64,000 nt of DNA from Dendrolimus kikuchii (taxonomy: Eukaryota; Arthropoda; Insecta; Lepidoptera; Lasiocampidae). Positions within the stretch are counted from its first letter, which is position 1; every line of letters starts with the position of its first letter. Positions 39,250-53,700 of the stretch are shown here, piece after piece. The translations under genes were made by a program, and so were the position numbers. Below the pieces are notes generated by a model. That model searched no databases, was not told the DNA's origin, and saw only the letters and a list, made by a program, of their open reading frames with translations. The DNA lies in NCBI GenBank assembly GCA_019925095.2, contig CM034405.1:16496901-16560900 (forward strand), in the 5' to 3' direction.

Positions 39250-40970
39250 CTTAAGAAGTCTTATTTTTAATTTTAGTGTTGTACTAATAGGTTGTTGCCA
39301 TGGACCTCTAGGTTTCCTACTTCAGTGGTTGTTGCATATCATTAACTCAATTGGATTCAGGAAAAAACCGAAATATATATTTATTCCAAAACCTTACATT
39401 GTTTATGTACTTATTTATACCAAAATAATACTACATAATTGCACATATATGTATTGAAAAGAGAAATGATTGATTTAATTATATTATACGGGCGAAGTCA
39501 TTAACATTTTAATAGATTAATTGTGGTGCGTGAAAAGCTGTGACGATGTGGGACAAAATTTTCGCTTTCCATGTCGATTTTGTGTGGTATTTTGGGACAC
39601 AAAAAGTGATTAACTTAAAATAAATCAAACGATCTCAGTCATATAATTTTTAATCGATATTTTGTGATAATCGATTAACTTGGTTAACGATTTGGAGGTT
39701 TGAATGCTTAAATATGTTGTAATGAGAACTGTTAAATCAAACCAAGCCATAAAATATTATAAAAAAAAAACTGTTAAATCAGGCCTATTATTTTGTGATA
39801 ATTATACAAGACTTGAGAGTTTTTGGCGGGAACTGAAAGGAGACGCTGTGCTGTGCAGTTTTATTTTCTAGAAATGTGTAAAATTACTCTAAAATGAACA
39901 ATAGTTGTAGGATATTGATAGTTTTTGAGTAGTAATTATGTGTTTTGTGAGAAATGTGAACTGTGTAGTCAAATGTGGCCTTTTGAGTTGTCACAAGAAC
40001 TCCGTTGAATGGCATTAGCTGATTACCTACAGTTCAGCTGTGCTACACATAGGCTTAAGAAAATGAAGAAACTATATTGTAAACTAAGATCTGGCTTAAA
40101 GGCCTAGCTGCCAAGCCATAAACTTAAATAAAATAAAAAATACAAGACTCGATTTTAGTTTGACAATTGAATGAATCGAGCGATCTCGACGCTCGCCCGA
40201 CCAATATTCTTTAATTTCATAGAGATATGAAATCCAAGAATGTTAGCTGGTCGAGATACCACATATCCACACTACACAACTTGATTATGAATCTAGTCAA
40301 ATTGGTCGTAAAATTCTAGCGTGTGGAAGCACTTTACGGACACGTCCGATGTGTTTGGGGCTTAGATCATATAAACGTCTATGTCTTAATGGTTTGGGGC
40401 TTATCGGAAAACCAAATACCAAAGCACTGAAGAATGTAAAATAAAGTTTAGTGGATTAAAAAAAAAACAAAACAATATAGTAAAAAGTAAAAATAACATT
40501 TATTTATAAAACATCATACAAAAATAAATTAAGGACGGTTAAATTTAAGATTTGTTTCTTATCTATGTAATGATTATGTACTTAACATATATCTATTTAA
40601 TTTTATGAATATAAACTTTTTAATCTATAAAACAAATTTAATGGTTAATATAATTACGTTTTTTTTGAATGAATGAATGAATCTTTATCTGTATAAATAC
40701 AGGTAATAACTGTACTTATCATGATAATAAAGTCGAATGGTCTCATTGTATTTAACCTATATAAGGTTATACAAATGTTTAGGTTTATAACATAAGAAAC
40801 AACCCCCCCCCCCACGGCTCAATTAGGTAGATGACAGATGTTACAATAAATTTTAAATTGTCTGCATGTAAAAAAGAGCTCTAAAATACATATATAAAAT
40901 TATACCATCTTAGTTTTTTATTATTTTGATAAAAATGATTTTAGTTACTAATTAAAGAATAATTAACCCT
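39250..40970. other. intergenic AT-rich DNA, little recognised
   Basis: Between the Bruce 5' end and the POMT2 3' end. A C-run lies at 40803-40815. No coding signal; POMT2 3' UTR may reach into its right part. Confidence 0.6.
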
Positions 40971-40980
40971 TCTGCCTAGC

Positions 40981-41134
40981 CTTAAGAACAGACGAGCGTG
41001 CATGTCAAGAGTTATGAATGTCAAAGAAGCAAGTGAGGTGTGTAAGAATAAGCCTAAATGGCGCTCTGTTGTTCGTGCCTACCCCGCAAGTGAACTGGCG
41101 TGAAGTTATGTATGTATGTATGTATGTATGCCTA
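40981..41134 (+). mobile_element. RTE-like LINE 3' end
   Basis: Plus strand carries the LKNRRACMSRVMNVKEASEV segment, AYPASELA and a (TATG)n tail of five units. TGCCTAG on both sides may be the remains of a target duplication. Lies just downstream of the POMT2 stop. Confidence 0.75.
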
Positions 41135-41239
41135 GCAAAAGTAATGTTCATGTCTCATAATAAGGACCTGGTATGTACCGGTTTCAGGTGCAAATATCAA
41201 ATGACTGAATTTTAAAGTTTAATCATATATATACTCAAG

Positions 41240-41310
41240 AATATATACACATTTGATACAAATCCTATATAAACAGAGTGAGACAACAACAATAAATCGT
41301 TTCGTTTTAA
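41240..41310 (-). repeat. repeat J, copy 1
   Basis: The minus strand TTGTCTCACTCTGTTTATAT then AGGATTTGTAT is shared with 54583-54650 on the plus strand. Confidence 0.5.
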
Positions 41311-41484
41311 ATTCAACCACAAATTTGTGCCAATTAATACTCTGACTTTTTAAAGATATGACATTACAACTTGCTACACTCGAACAAACTTTAGGCTGCC
41401 TCGGCATTTTGCAAGATAATCAATAGTAGCTCAGTAGACTTGACTGTCAATTATCCTATTAATCAATAACATATAATTTATCTA

Positions 41485-41702
41485 TCAAAATTCCCAGCTT
41501 TCCAGCCACTTCAAACCGGCCATTGTAGAATTAGGTTCGTTTGCAAGTGGTCCACTCATGCCATAAGATAGCGGGGAAAATATGTAGAAGCTGTATATAG
41601 TTGTTGACATTATCACTCCTAGAATACAATGGTATACAGTCTTGCCCAGTTCTGAACTTAAATAACTCCTTATACTGGCCAGAAGATATTCAGTGAGGAT
41701 GC
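41485..41702 (-). CDS. POMT2: POMT2 exon 16, C-terminus and stop, residues 634-705
   Basis: [20 protein letters not shown] then [20 protein letters not shown] and SWEF before TGA at 41485-41487. The family ends in WLDSWDF. No AATAAA is seen close downstream; the first minus-strand AATAAA I found is in the run near 40913-40920. Confidence 0.96.
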
Positions 41703-44700
41703 CTGAAAAAATAAGCCATTGTCACTTTATTGTAAATTAATTACATAATAGTCATTGCAATGATGGCAACCATAATAGGGTTATAACCTTGTTGTCACCA
41801 TCATAATCATAGCAATAATCCCGGTTGAGTTCAGAACAAACATATTTGCTTCTCTATTTTCATAGAGATAATAGGTAAACAAACACACAGATTGTATAGT
41901 CCCAAGCTAAGCTCCAAAGTATATAACGGAAATTCCGTTTACGAAATTTAGCTTGTGTGTTGCAGTGAGCTAGCCCGACAAAGGCTTGGCCCACTCAACC
42001 TCCGAGGCCATTTAAAAATGCAATTGAATGCTGGCCATATTGTTGTTACAACAGGTATGTTTGCTGGGCTTGAGCCCAGGGTTTGCTTTTCTATTGCCTG
42101 GTTAGACAATTCAGGATCGGGCCTCTTCCTGTCTTTCACCTTCTCCCATTTATTTGGGGTCGGCAAAATATTTCTTTTCTTTACACACTCCTCTATTCTG
42201 ATATACATTCTCTGTCACACCACTAATCACCATATTGTTCTTCACATAATCCATACATCTCTTGTTTGGTCTATCTTTACATTTGTACCCAACAATCTTT
42301 TAACATTCTTTTTGTCATGTGACATTCATCCCTCCTCATTACTGCCCGTAGCACCTTAATCTTCTTCTTTCAAAGATCCCTTTGTTATGTACTCATTTCT
42401 CAATTCAGGGTCAAGCCTAATGTTTGTTATATTTAAATGAACAATTTAACGGATATTAGAAACATTTAATAGACTAAATATTACGCAATTTACAAAACAT
42501 CCGTGCAGGAACGGAGAAAGAATACAACTTCCTGCGGCCGGGCGGCCTGTCGTAAGAGGCGACAAAAAACCCACAGCCAGGTGGTAGGGTATTTGCCCGA
42601 CTGGATGGCTACCACCCCTGGTCTAGAGTATGCCGCCATAACAGCCTTGAGTTGTGTTCCGGCATTAGTGACCAGGTTCCAGTCTCCCTTAAGAGAGCAG
42701 CAGCGCATTTGTAGCACCTTTGGTGTTGCAAATGTCCATAGGCGATGGTAACCTGTTTCCATCCAAGTGGGCTGTCTGCCTGTCTGCTGAACACCCGCAA
42801 TAAAAAAAACAGACACACACACTTGAGAGAACAAAAATATATAAGCAAAAGTGGTGTCAATTTTTGAAAAATTTAACTTGACATCTGAGCTGCCACTGTC
42901 TAGTTACATGACCTCATTTCAACAGTCTGTTCTCACTTAGCGTGGGCTATAGTGGCCATTACTTACAGACTTTTTACTTAGGCAGTATCTCTGACCTGAT
43001 TGTATACTGTAACACTAGCTACTGGTGGAGGGAAGGCAAATATAATGGGCGAAAATGAGCCCAAAACAGTAAGGACAGTCAGAGACATTTTTCATTATCT
43101 TCCAACATACATTCATACTGGTTAGAACAGACATGTGCAGTGTAGCGGACCGAACACTGCTGATGTAAGGGTACACTTTGCCATCGTTGTGTACCAAGTC
43201 TGAAAACGAGGGCTTCACGGTGTAGTACCACTGATCTAGATAGATAGATCGTGGCGTCCCGCCAACTGTATTTACACAGGCGCAGGGTGGTTTTAGTGGG
43301 TAGTCTGGTCGGATTCCGCCCCTCGGGCGGGGTCTGGTTCCCCCGAGTCCTAAATGCACTCGTGTATTAGTATATACATATATATTAGTGTATATAGCAT
43401 AGCGCATTAGGCGCTGCATTTGGCCTCTCCCCATATCCATGGCCCAAATGTGTGTCGTAAAAAGAAATATTCCCCCTGTGTTACCAAAAAACAAACACGT
43501 ATGTACAGTATAATTTTTGTTTGAAAAACTATCCTCAGTGGCTACGTTCCATTAGGGTCTCACTACGACCACGTTCACGACTGCGATTTATCCCGTTCTA
43601 CTAGCTTACCGTAAACCCAAGTGGAACGGTTATTCGACCCACCTGTTGACATGGGTCGTTATGAGCGTTGTGTGATCGAAAATGACCACAACGACCGCGG
43701 TCGCCTTGTGGAACGGCTAACTGAGAATTTTGGGCGTTGTGAGCCTCTAATGGAACGCCCTGAGTGCGGTTGTTTACCAATTTATTGTTATTTGTTGCAT
43801 CGGATTTAGTTTGTTTTAAATCACTTACCAGTTAGCATCGAACTGAAGACTAACGCTGGGAAATAATGGTGGAAATACAGCACCCTTCCCATCGCCCAAA
43901 AGGGAACATAGTGGAGTGCCCAACCCATGAATGTCCATCCAGCAGCGTTCAGTAATTCACGATGTTTACCACCTGAAGAAGAATAGAAGCTGAAATGTGC
44001 CTCTGCAGTGAAAAATATGGTACATTAACATATCTGATAGGTGGGCTTTTATTATGAAAAACATTACCACCAACACATTTATATCGAATCTTATTGCCCT
44101 GCGGGCAACAAGTGCTTGACTCTCTAAGACGGAACCACCACAAATTTGTGGTTGAACTGTCACACATGCTAATTGGGAAGCACCACAAATTTGTGGTCAA
44201 ATACAGATAATTGAAACGAACGTTGAACTCATGCTTTCTCCCTCTAACTACATAGAATTTGTATTAGAGTAAAAGAGACGATATCATTCTCTTGGTTTTG
44301 ACGCGGCAATTTTGATGGCAGCTGGCCGATTATGGACAAAAATAATATTAAATTTAAGGGTTAACACGAGTATAACGTCTATCTAGTTTAGTGGTTTTAT
44401 TATTAAATGGCAAAAATCAGCCAGGGTTTGACTCGACTCAATTAGAATGCAATCACATCTCAAATTAAAAATAAAACAAGTTCGCATCCTCAATTCAGCT
44501 GTCTAAAACCTTACCTTCGATAGGTCTCCCGAAGGCTTCAGCTCTCTTCTCTCTGACAGAATTAATAATCCAAACGAGGAAGAAAACTCCAAGAAAAGCC
44601 AAATTAGTCCACCACACAACTGGATTCCCCAAAAGATAAATCCTGTGTGCACTACCAGAGAAAAACTGGCCCTGCAAATATTTCAAATATAACAATATAT

Positions 44701-47700
44701 TCAGAGTTTTTAGCCTAACTTGAAAGGCAATGTTCTGTTGTGCAGTTTTAGTTTAGTAAAATGTATAATATTTTTGAAAAGTGAACAATAGTTGTAAAAT
44801 ATTCTTTTTAATGAAGAATCATGACTTGGTGCTGAAAATGTCAAATATTTAGTGAATTGTGCATTTTCCTCCTACTTTGACGTCAATTAAAGACGCGCAG
44901 GCTTCTAAGACACAAATCGTGGATATATGAGGGGGTGGCTTGCCTATCTATTTTCTATCGGATACTTTAGAGTGTTTTGAAGGTTTTCAATCTGATCTTG
45001 CAGTCTCCTTTACACCGTTAATACGTACAAAGGGCATCTCATTCACCATATTTATGGGCACCGTAAGGCTGGAATTCATTGCGGGTGTTTGTTTTTGCCG
45101 ATACCTACAACTTGAATGTCTTTGAGTTCTGTGAGAATAGGTAATGTAGGTACCTTCTAGGTAAAAATGCTGGTTCTTTATTCTAGTATCTAGACTATAT
45201 CTCCTCTCAATATGAATATTGCAGACAAATACGAACGTGTACCACAATAAAAAAGTAAGAAAAAAAACACGAATTACCCTGTAATTGATCGGCCACTGCC
45301 AGGGTTGCGAAGTGACCTCCCCCTCTTTAGGTTTGAGGCCCGCATTCCCTTGGAACATGACCGCGTGGGATTCGATCAAGCGCTCGATGAAACCCGACGC
45401 GTACGCCTCGAAACTCATTTTTGGTACTAAATATACAAAAATATTAGTACCATAAGCTGCACAAAACTGGGAGCTTATAGTACGAGCAAAACTTAAACGC
45501 GTTCTTGAAGTTAGTACACGTCATTGCGCAGAACATAATTATAAAGTTAGCAGATAGAGCTTAGAGGGAGTGTTGCGCTTTCACTCGGTCGCTATGGGGG
45601 AATCGTATGTTATCTCCGTCGCACAACAGAACGTGTAATAAACATTAATAGTTGACTGAATCTATGCAAACTCACGGAACTAACGTCAGTTGACGCGCAT
45701 TAAAGTTTTGTGCGTACTATATTATACTATACTCTCAAACGTCTTTCGCCGTTGGTTTTCATAAACGTAACTAATTTAGATCTTTTTTTTTTTTTGCTTG
45801 TTTTTTATATTTAACTGTATTTTACAATGTATGTTTCATGTATTTTCTGTATACAGAGTTTTTTGCTGTAGTTCTATTTAAATATTTCTTCTTCCTTTCT
45901 AGAATTTAAGAATTTTACGGGCAGATTAGAAGAAAAGGAATGATGAGTCATTACGGAGTAAAACCTTTAGACAGTAAGTGATTTACAAGTCTGAAAAACA
46001 CACTTGCTGACAAATATGCCTTTGTTGACAATCCGAACTTGAGCCATCATGAATTATTGTGTTTTATGAATTAAAGTCTAAAACTGAAATGTAAAAAATA
46101 GTGTTTAAGTGTGATTCTAAAGCAATTAAGACTTAATACTTGACCTACATTAAAACTCCATGTGTATACATTTTTAAACTAGTTCAGAAACAAAAAAAAT
46201 GATAGCATTTTAGAGGTATTGTATACGTACATCCATCGAACACATTGTCCTCGACGTTCCAGAGGGCGTTCTTGTCCCTCAAATTGGGGTTGCACGCCAC
46301 CTCCTGTTGTTCATAACCCCATTTCGGTAGTTGCTTTCCAGTCGTTGTTAGGACACAGGCCTGTGAAAAAGAAAGAAAATCAGTCAGAATAAAATACAGA
46401 TACAGACGAATATTCTCTGTATCTATATATTTTTTTTCAAATGTCAAACTTATAAATAATATATATATTATGGACACAAGTTTGACATTTGCAATGGTCA
46501 ATTTGGTATATGCGATTAAAAAACGTACTTGGCAAAATCAATGCTATATGCGTTGGAGTCGCCAATTTAAAAAAAAAGTGTAAAACGTACTATGCACATT
46601 ATTGGTATTAATATTATGATATATATTTTTTTACCCTAATAATTTGAAATAATGTAAATTATCTTCATTTAAATTTAAGCATAAAATATTGTAACACTTT
46701 TTATCTTACTTATATTCACAATAAAATTAATTTGAATATCTCACCAAATCTCCGACACGCATGGAAACGAAACAAATGTTTCATTTTAATTTTTATACTT
46801 TTTGCAACAGACTGATGAAAAGTTTATATATACTCACTTGTAAATAATGTACAAAGACTAATTTACTCCTAACAGTTTGCACTTCATCGCCGTCCTTTCC
46901 ACCAGATATAACTATCTTCCACACATCGTTCGCATCCCCTATGCCGTCCTAGAAAGAAACATATCTTTTATAATCAAATGAATATTTGTATATTAATTCC
47001 ATATTACCTAATACCGTGTATCCAATGGAGTTCAAACTTTGTATATTTGTATCGTGAAAGTTTCTGACAAGCACCATTAACGGACAACAGACTCTCAATT
47101 TGTATTGAATAAGGCAAATTATGAAAAAAAAGACACCAGAAAAGACAATGTAACGCATGCGGAGCATCTAATAGATGTAAACTTAAAAAGCGTTATAAAT
47201 GTTAAGATAAACACACATAAATAATCCATAATATAAAACGAGTAGGAATGAAAATGAGGGACAGCATTAAAAAAAAACAATTATTAAAAAATCTGTTAAA
47301 GTACCTAAACCACTATTAAATTATAAAACACGATGACAACAAACCATATAAATAGTCGCCGCATTAATGCATTATCATGAATCCAGGTTGAACTTTAAAT
47401 ATGTGTTGCCATACAAAGAGTTTGTAAATAATTCTAGTATTTACTTTTATTATACAGACTATAAAAGATGGACAAGAACACTTTCTGGCGGAAATCCGGA
47501 AAACGCTTAATCTTTTCGGTAGTCTGAGCTGTCGCAAAAACAATTTTACGACGCTAAATTACACAATATTTTTCAAAAAACACCAAGATTTACAGTACGA
47601 AACTTAAATGCGTCCCTGAAGTTCGTACGATTCATTGCGTACTACACAGTCATAAGGTTCACAGACAAAGCAGACACGCGACAGTTGCGTTCTCGCTCGC

Positions 47701-50700
47701 CCGCTATCTGAACTTGCATGCCATCTCTTTCGCACAACGATGAATTATGCGAAAGAGATGTCAAGGCCTAATAAACGTTAACACTCGACTGGCCCTGTGC
47801 AAACCTACAGAACTGACTTCACTCGAAGCGCATTCAGGATTTGCGTGTACTCTACATTACATTTTTTGAAAACTACACTTCTTTAACGGTTTTGGAATAA
47901 ACTAAATAGATGGCGACTTGTATGATCCCAATAAATTAGGCCATTAAAACTAACGCATATAGAAAGAAAAAAAACTGTATTTATTTTCTTATACAATAAT
48001 TTATATATGCATATCATTTCCTGCTGCACCACCTTAGATGAAATTAGCTTAGCGAATATACAAGCTTTTGAATAATATTTTATATTTTTATTTTTATTTT
48101 ATATTTTTATTGCCTAATGCCGACAAGACAGAAGCCCCACCTGATGGAAAGTGGTTAAGGCCGCCTGTGAAAGAAGCTAAATTAGAGGCGATAGAAGGGA
48201 TTGAATAATTAGATAAAAAAATTTACCTCACCATATCCTGTAACTTGCATATATTTTGAGGTCATCGGAGCCCTTTCTCTATGCGAGTGCAGGTTACGTC
48301 CTGTAGGCGCATGCGTCAAACGGACTAAGTCACCACTTTTCACTATCACTGTCCCAGCTACTTGCTCCTTGTCGTAGGGCTTTATTAGCCAACGGTTGTT
48401 GTCATCTTTATGCGTGTATGTTGTTATCTAAGATAGACAAAATACTATTAACATCAGGGGTATGCACGGTAAACTGATACCTTAATAATAAAACAACGTT
48501 TTTACCTTTTTAAATGCGGTATTTTATTTGATTTTTATTCTGACGTTGTGGTCACTTTTCAGTAGCCGTAAAGTAAACATTGTAAGATCTGACACAAACT
48601 TTGAGATAGACAAATATAAATTATAAAATCGGCCACCAATATCTTTCACTTTTTTGGAATTTGTAACTCCAATTTTTTGTATTAGTATAGATAATATACA
48701 TACATTCTATAAAGATAAGATTTACCTGCTGCTGTCTAGCACCCACACCAGCCGGATACAAGTGATGATGCGAATGAAGATATCCACCACCCGTCCGATG
48801 GTTTTTGAGGGTGATCAAAGCACCATAAGCCAACACCTTGGGTGCACTCGCGTTGTGGAGGCTGTTGCCCTCAAGTCGGGCTTGGAATCCCGAAGAATAA
48901 AATCCATCACCGTTCCCACTGTGAAAGTAGTATGCAGTTTAAAAGCAGGCATCAAGTAACTAGGTATAAAGTGACCAAACATAAAAGTAGTTTTATTAAA
49001 AATAACAGTCCATCAACATCGCACTGCTGGACTCGAGCCTACCAATTGTACTCTATGGACACTATATCCAATACGCTAGCTCAAGGCGGCTGTGAGATAA
49101 AGGGGTACGCACCTTACACAATTTGCTGTTTGTCCTTCGATAGTTTATAGGAGCCAGGCAACGGTAACAAAATCTTACATCTTCTATTTTAATACTGAAG
49201 TTTTGCAAACGTCGTGGCGCGGTGGTTTATTTTGAGCTCTTATATAGATTCGAGTAGAACTTTTTGAGTTCATATACGTGCAGATACTGCAGAATAATTG
49301 TGATATAAAGAGGGATGTAACGAAGACGAATAAATGTAGCATGGTTAAAGTGGAGACAGGTAACCGGTGTGAAGTGCGACAAACTAATGCCACTGAAACT
49401 AAAAGCTCAAATATATAAATCGGTCAAACGACCAGCCATGCTATATGGGTCGGAATGTTGGGCCACTAAAGTGATAAACCACAAACCTCTCCTCTCAGCT
49501 GAGATGAGAATGTTGAGATGGATGTGTGGTGTTACAAGAATGGATAAGGTGAGAAATGAGTACATAAGGGGTATCTTTGAAATATGCACCCATGATTGAA
49601 AAATTGAGAGGAAGAAGATTAAGTTGCTATGGGCATATAATGAGGAGGGGTGAAAGTCACGTGAGAAAAAGAATGTTAAACTACAAGATGGATGGGTACA
49701 AATGTAAATGTAGACCGAAAAAGATGGATAGATTGTGTGAAGGATGATATGATGATATGTGGTGTGACAGAAGATGTATGTCAGAAAAGAGGAGTGTGGA
49801 AGAAAAAGACATATTGTGCCGACCCCAATTTTTTGGGATATGGTGAAAGAAAAGAAAGAGAAAGAGATTTTGAGTACAGAATAAGAAGGAGCGAACGAAT
49901 GAAATCATTGGCAGTACAGTAGCTAAGACGAATTTTGCACAATAAGATGTGCAAGTTTCATCGCGACGTTTTCCTTCACTGTAAGCGTGGTATAATTATA
50001 ACAATATGCATATAAGGCATAACACTGCGTAAGAGATATATGCTGTCCGGCTTTGAGTTTGGGACGCGTTTTTTTATTTTTTATTACACCAGTTCACCAG
50101 ACAGGCAAACGCCCCACCTGATGGAAAGCAGTTACTATCGCCTATGGACATTTGCAACACCAAAGGTATAAATGCGCTGCCGCTCTCTCAAGGGAGACTG
50201 GTACCTGGTCACTAATGCCCGAACACAACTCAAGGTTGTTATGGCGATATACTTTACGCGTTACGCGTGCGCGATTATCACTAAATTACCGCGGTTGTTA
50301 ATAAAAATATATTATATAACACCGGGGAAAAAGACAGTATTCTTATTCCATGATATCACCTTACCTTTTACTTAAAACAGCCAAATGAATCCAGAAGAAG
50401 AAAACATACAGCATTATCGGCCACACTATTAGTGTTAATGTTCTTCCAATCAGATGCTTCACTGTTAAACTCTATAAATTTAAATTATACATATTAGGTA
50501 CCTATCTACAAACAGCTAAAATTACTGGTGGTGAGATATTTCCCTCCGAATTCTTAAAATATCTAATGCCTCTAACTTAGAAATTCACAAATAATTAATA
50601 AATAACGAAGAATGGAATAATATGTATACGCCATTATCAACTCAATTCATTCCTGGGGTTGTCTGGAAGAGATCGGTTTTTAGCGATAAGACTGCCCTTT

Positions 50701-53700
50701 GTGCATAATTAGATGTATTTTACTCTGAAGTTCATTTTTGTATTGGTGTACAATAAAGAGTTATCTATCTATTACAACAATATATTTTCCATTATGGTCT
50801 TTGCCATCAAATGTTTAATTAAATGTACACATTATAGTATGAAAAATAAACCTAAAATTAAAAACTAGAACTAAATATCCGTGCTGGAACGGAGAGAGAA
50901 TACAATTTCCTGCGGCCGGGCGGCCTGTCGTAAGAAGCGACAAAACAACCCACAGCCAGGTGGGGGGCATTTGCCCGACTGGATGGCTACCACCCCTGGT
51001 CTAAAGTATGTCGTCATAACAACCTTGAGTTGTGCTCCGGCATTAGTGACCAAGTTCCAGTCTCCCTTAAGAGAGCAGCAGCGCATTTGTAACACATTTC
51101 GTGTTGCAAATGTCCATAGGCGATGGTAACCGCTTTCCATCAAGTGGGCCGTCTGCCTGTCTGCTGAACTCCTGCAATAAAAAATAAAAAAAGAGGGCAT
51201 AATTATAGATAAAATATTGGTCCCAAACCATTATCACTTACCGGGAACGTTCCTAAAAGGCTGGCGGTTACCACGTTGAATACCAGTACTTAGCCTTTGA
51301 GCAAAATAAACGCCAGCCTTTTAGTCGCCTGAAAGGTCTACTAAATGTTCTGCGACATCTCGATCAAGTTTTAGAGCGTTAGGACCTCACGGACCCTATT
51401 ATGGTCTAATTTCGCATGGGAACTCTTCATAAGTATACAAAATGTGCTCGACTAACCACTTCCTGAGCCGTATTTTAAATGAGTTTACGATGGTAAACCC
51501 GTTATTCTTGATCCGTTAAGAATAACCATGAAACGCGTTAGTCTGTCCAATCTCTCAAGATTATTTATATGTCTTATGTTATTTCTATGCCGAACGAAGT
51601 TCGTATGCAGGCTGCTATCAGGGCCGTCATTACCCAGGAGTGCAAGGAGTGCGTGGCACCCGGGCGCTAACAACTAGGGGGCGCAAGCCAATAAATAACC
51701 TTATATCTCTAGCTACACACACCAGAAATAATCGGCTAGTTTTGAAAATTACCTGACATCATCTTATCACATATATGTGATATGTTTATTTATTATTCAT
51801 TATTATTTATTAACTGCACCACCGTCAGTATTAGAAATCTATGAATCCCTGCCAAGGGTTACATGGAAGAGATCGCTTCTTAGCGATAAGGCCGCCCGTT
51901 TTTTTTTTTCTACTTCTATTTGTTTATGCTTTGGTGTACAATAAAAAATTATCTATCTATCTATAATTAGGGCGTTCGATTAGTAGTTCACAACGCCCAA
52001 AACGCTCGGTTAGCCGTACCACAAGGCGACCGCGATCGTTGTGGTCGTGGCGAAAACGTCACTAATGACGTCATTATTTTCGATCACACAACGCTCACGA
52101 TGACCCATGTCAATAGGTGGGTCGAGTAGCCGTTCCACTTGGGTTTACGATTGTTACGCCAAGAAGCAAGTGGAACGGGAAATCTCGCGGTCGTGAACGT
52201 GGTCGTTGTGAGTCCCTAATGGAACGTAACCAATGTAGACTCAATCACTCAAAACATAATAAATGGACTATTGAAATTTACGGACTACATACAACGTTGT
52301 ACTGAATTTATTTTTTGTTACTGAAAGACCTATTATAAGTATACTGGGTAGGGTGAGTATATTGAAATTTTTAAAAAGTCTTCTCACTGTCTTATTTCTA
52401 GGTGCACGTATTATTCCGCAGACGGTCGTTTTTGCATGCGGTAAGCATACTCCCATAACTCCGCGCCATACTCAGGGCCGGATTTACCTTAAGTGCCGCC
52501 CTGGGGCACTGTGAAAAATACCGCCCTATTATCTATGCCAGGGGTCACCAGTTAGTTTCGCTCGGGGTCCGTTTTAAGAAATGAAATACGTTAGCGGCTT
52601 CCCATCTTCCAAATACAGCCGTCACTGCCGGAGGAGCTGCCACACTTCAAGAAACCCTGAAACGCCGCAAATATGCATCCATCGGTGACGGATACATATT
52701 CATGGCTTTCGGGGTTGAGACTTTGGAGCCATGGGGACGTGAGGCTCATCAACTTTATCGAGACCTTTCAAGGCGATTGAAAGAAGTCTCGTGTGACCAA
52801 AGGGCTGGCCTATATTTAGGGAAACGTATTAGCGTTGCCATACAACGCGGGAATGCGGCCAGCATTTTGGTAACATTCCCCACCGAGAGCGATCTGGACT
52901 ACATCTTTTACTTGTAAACATGTTTTTAATAGTATTTAATTTCTAAGTTTTTTTGTAGTATAATTTGTAATTTACATTAAGTTTTTAATTTTCTGTTTAA
53001 CATTAAAAGAATATTATCTTTAAAATTAAAAAGCACAATTATAATCGATAAATGAAATGACCATCGCGGTCCGCCCAACATTTTATAAAAAAAATGTAAT
53101 TACGGAAATAACAAAGGTATTTTTTACATATCAATGAGAAAAAATACTTTTTTCGCGGTCCGCACAAAATGGGTCGGCGGTCCGGATGCGGACCGCGGTC
53201 CGCCATTTAGCGAACCCTGATCTATGTATGCACTTTAACTAGACTTCAAAACGTAAATATTCAATGAGAACTCGATTTTTAAGATTTGACATGAAACCAA
53301 TAACTTTGCAATTTTTGAAAATCATTGATTTTTGTAGCAGAAAGTTGAAATGTTTTTTGCTGACACTCCAAATTTTGCCGCCCTCGAAATTTTCGCCGCC
53401 ATGGGCACTAGCTCCTAGTGCCCCTAGTGTAAATCTATCACTGGCCATACTGCAGCTATGACCGACCCAGATCCACGGACACTACACGTGCCACCCTACT
53501 CCATGCATATATGCCCTTCCTAGTTTAGAGCGGAGTATCAATATTCTTCTTCCATGCTATTAAAAACTGTACGAAAACTTACAACGGGCTTCGACAAATC
53601 TCCGAGGATATTCCAAAGATCAGCTATAGTGCGTAGACCCACGAATAGTACGACGAAGAGACCAACGAATTTCACCGACATCGTGCAAGCCAGCGAAACT

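Larger units (their letters stand above)
52473..53443. mobile_element. outer hAT-like element of a three-level nest
   Basis: Exact 8 bp duplication GCCATACT at 52465-52472 and 53444-53451. Ends CAGGGCCGGATTTACC and, inward, CAGTGATAGATTTACAC. Most of its length is the inner insertion 52540-53219. Confidence 0.8.

Noticed and set aside
43621..43809. 62-codon plus-strand frame
   Set aside because: Lies within MITE family G and is not kept in the other copies.
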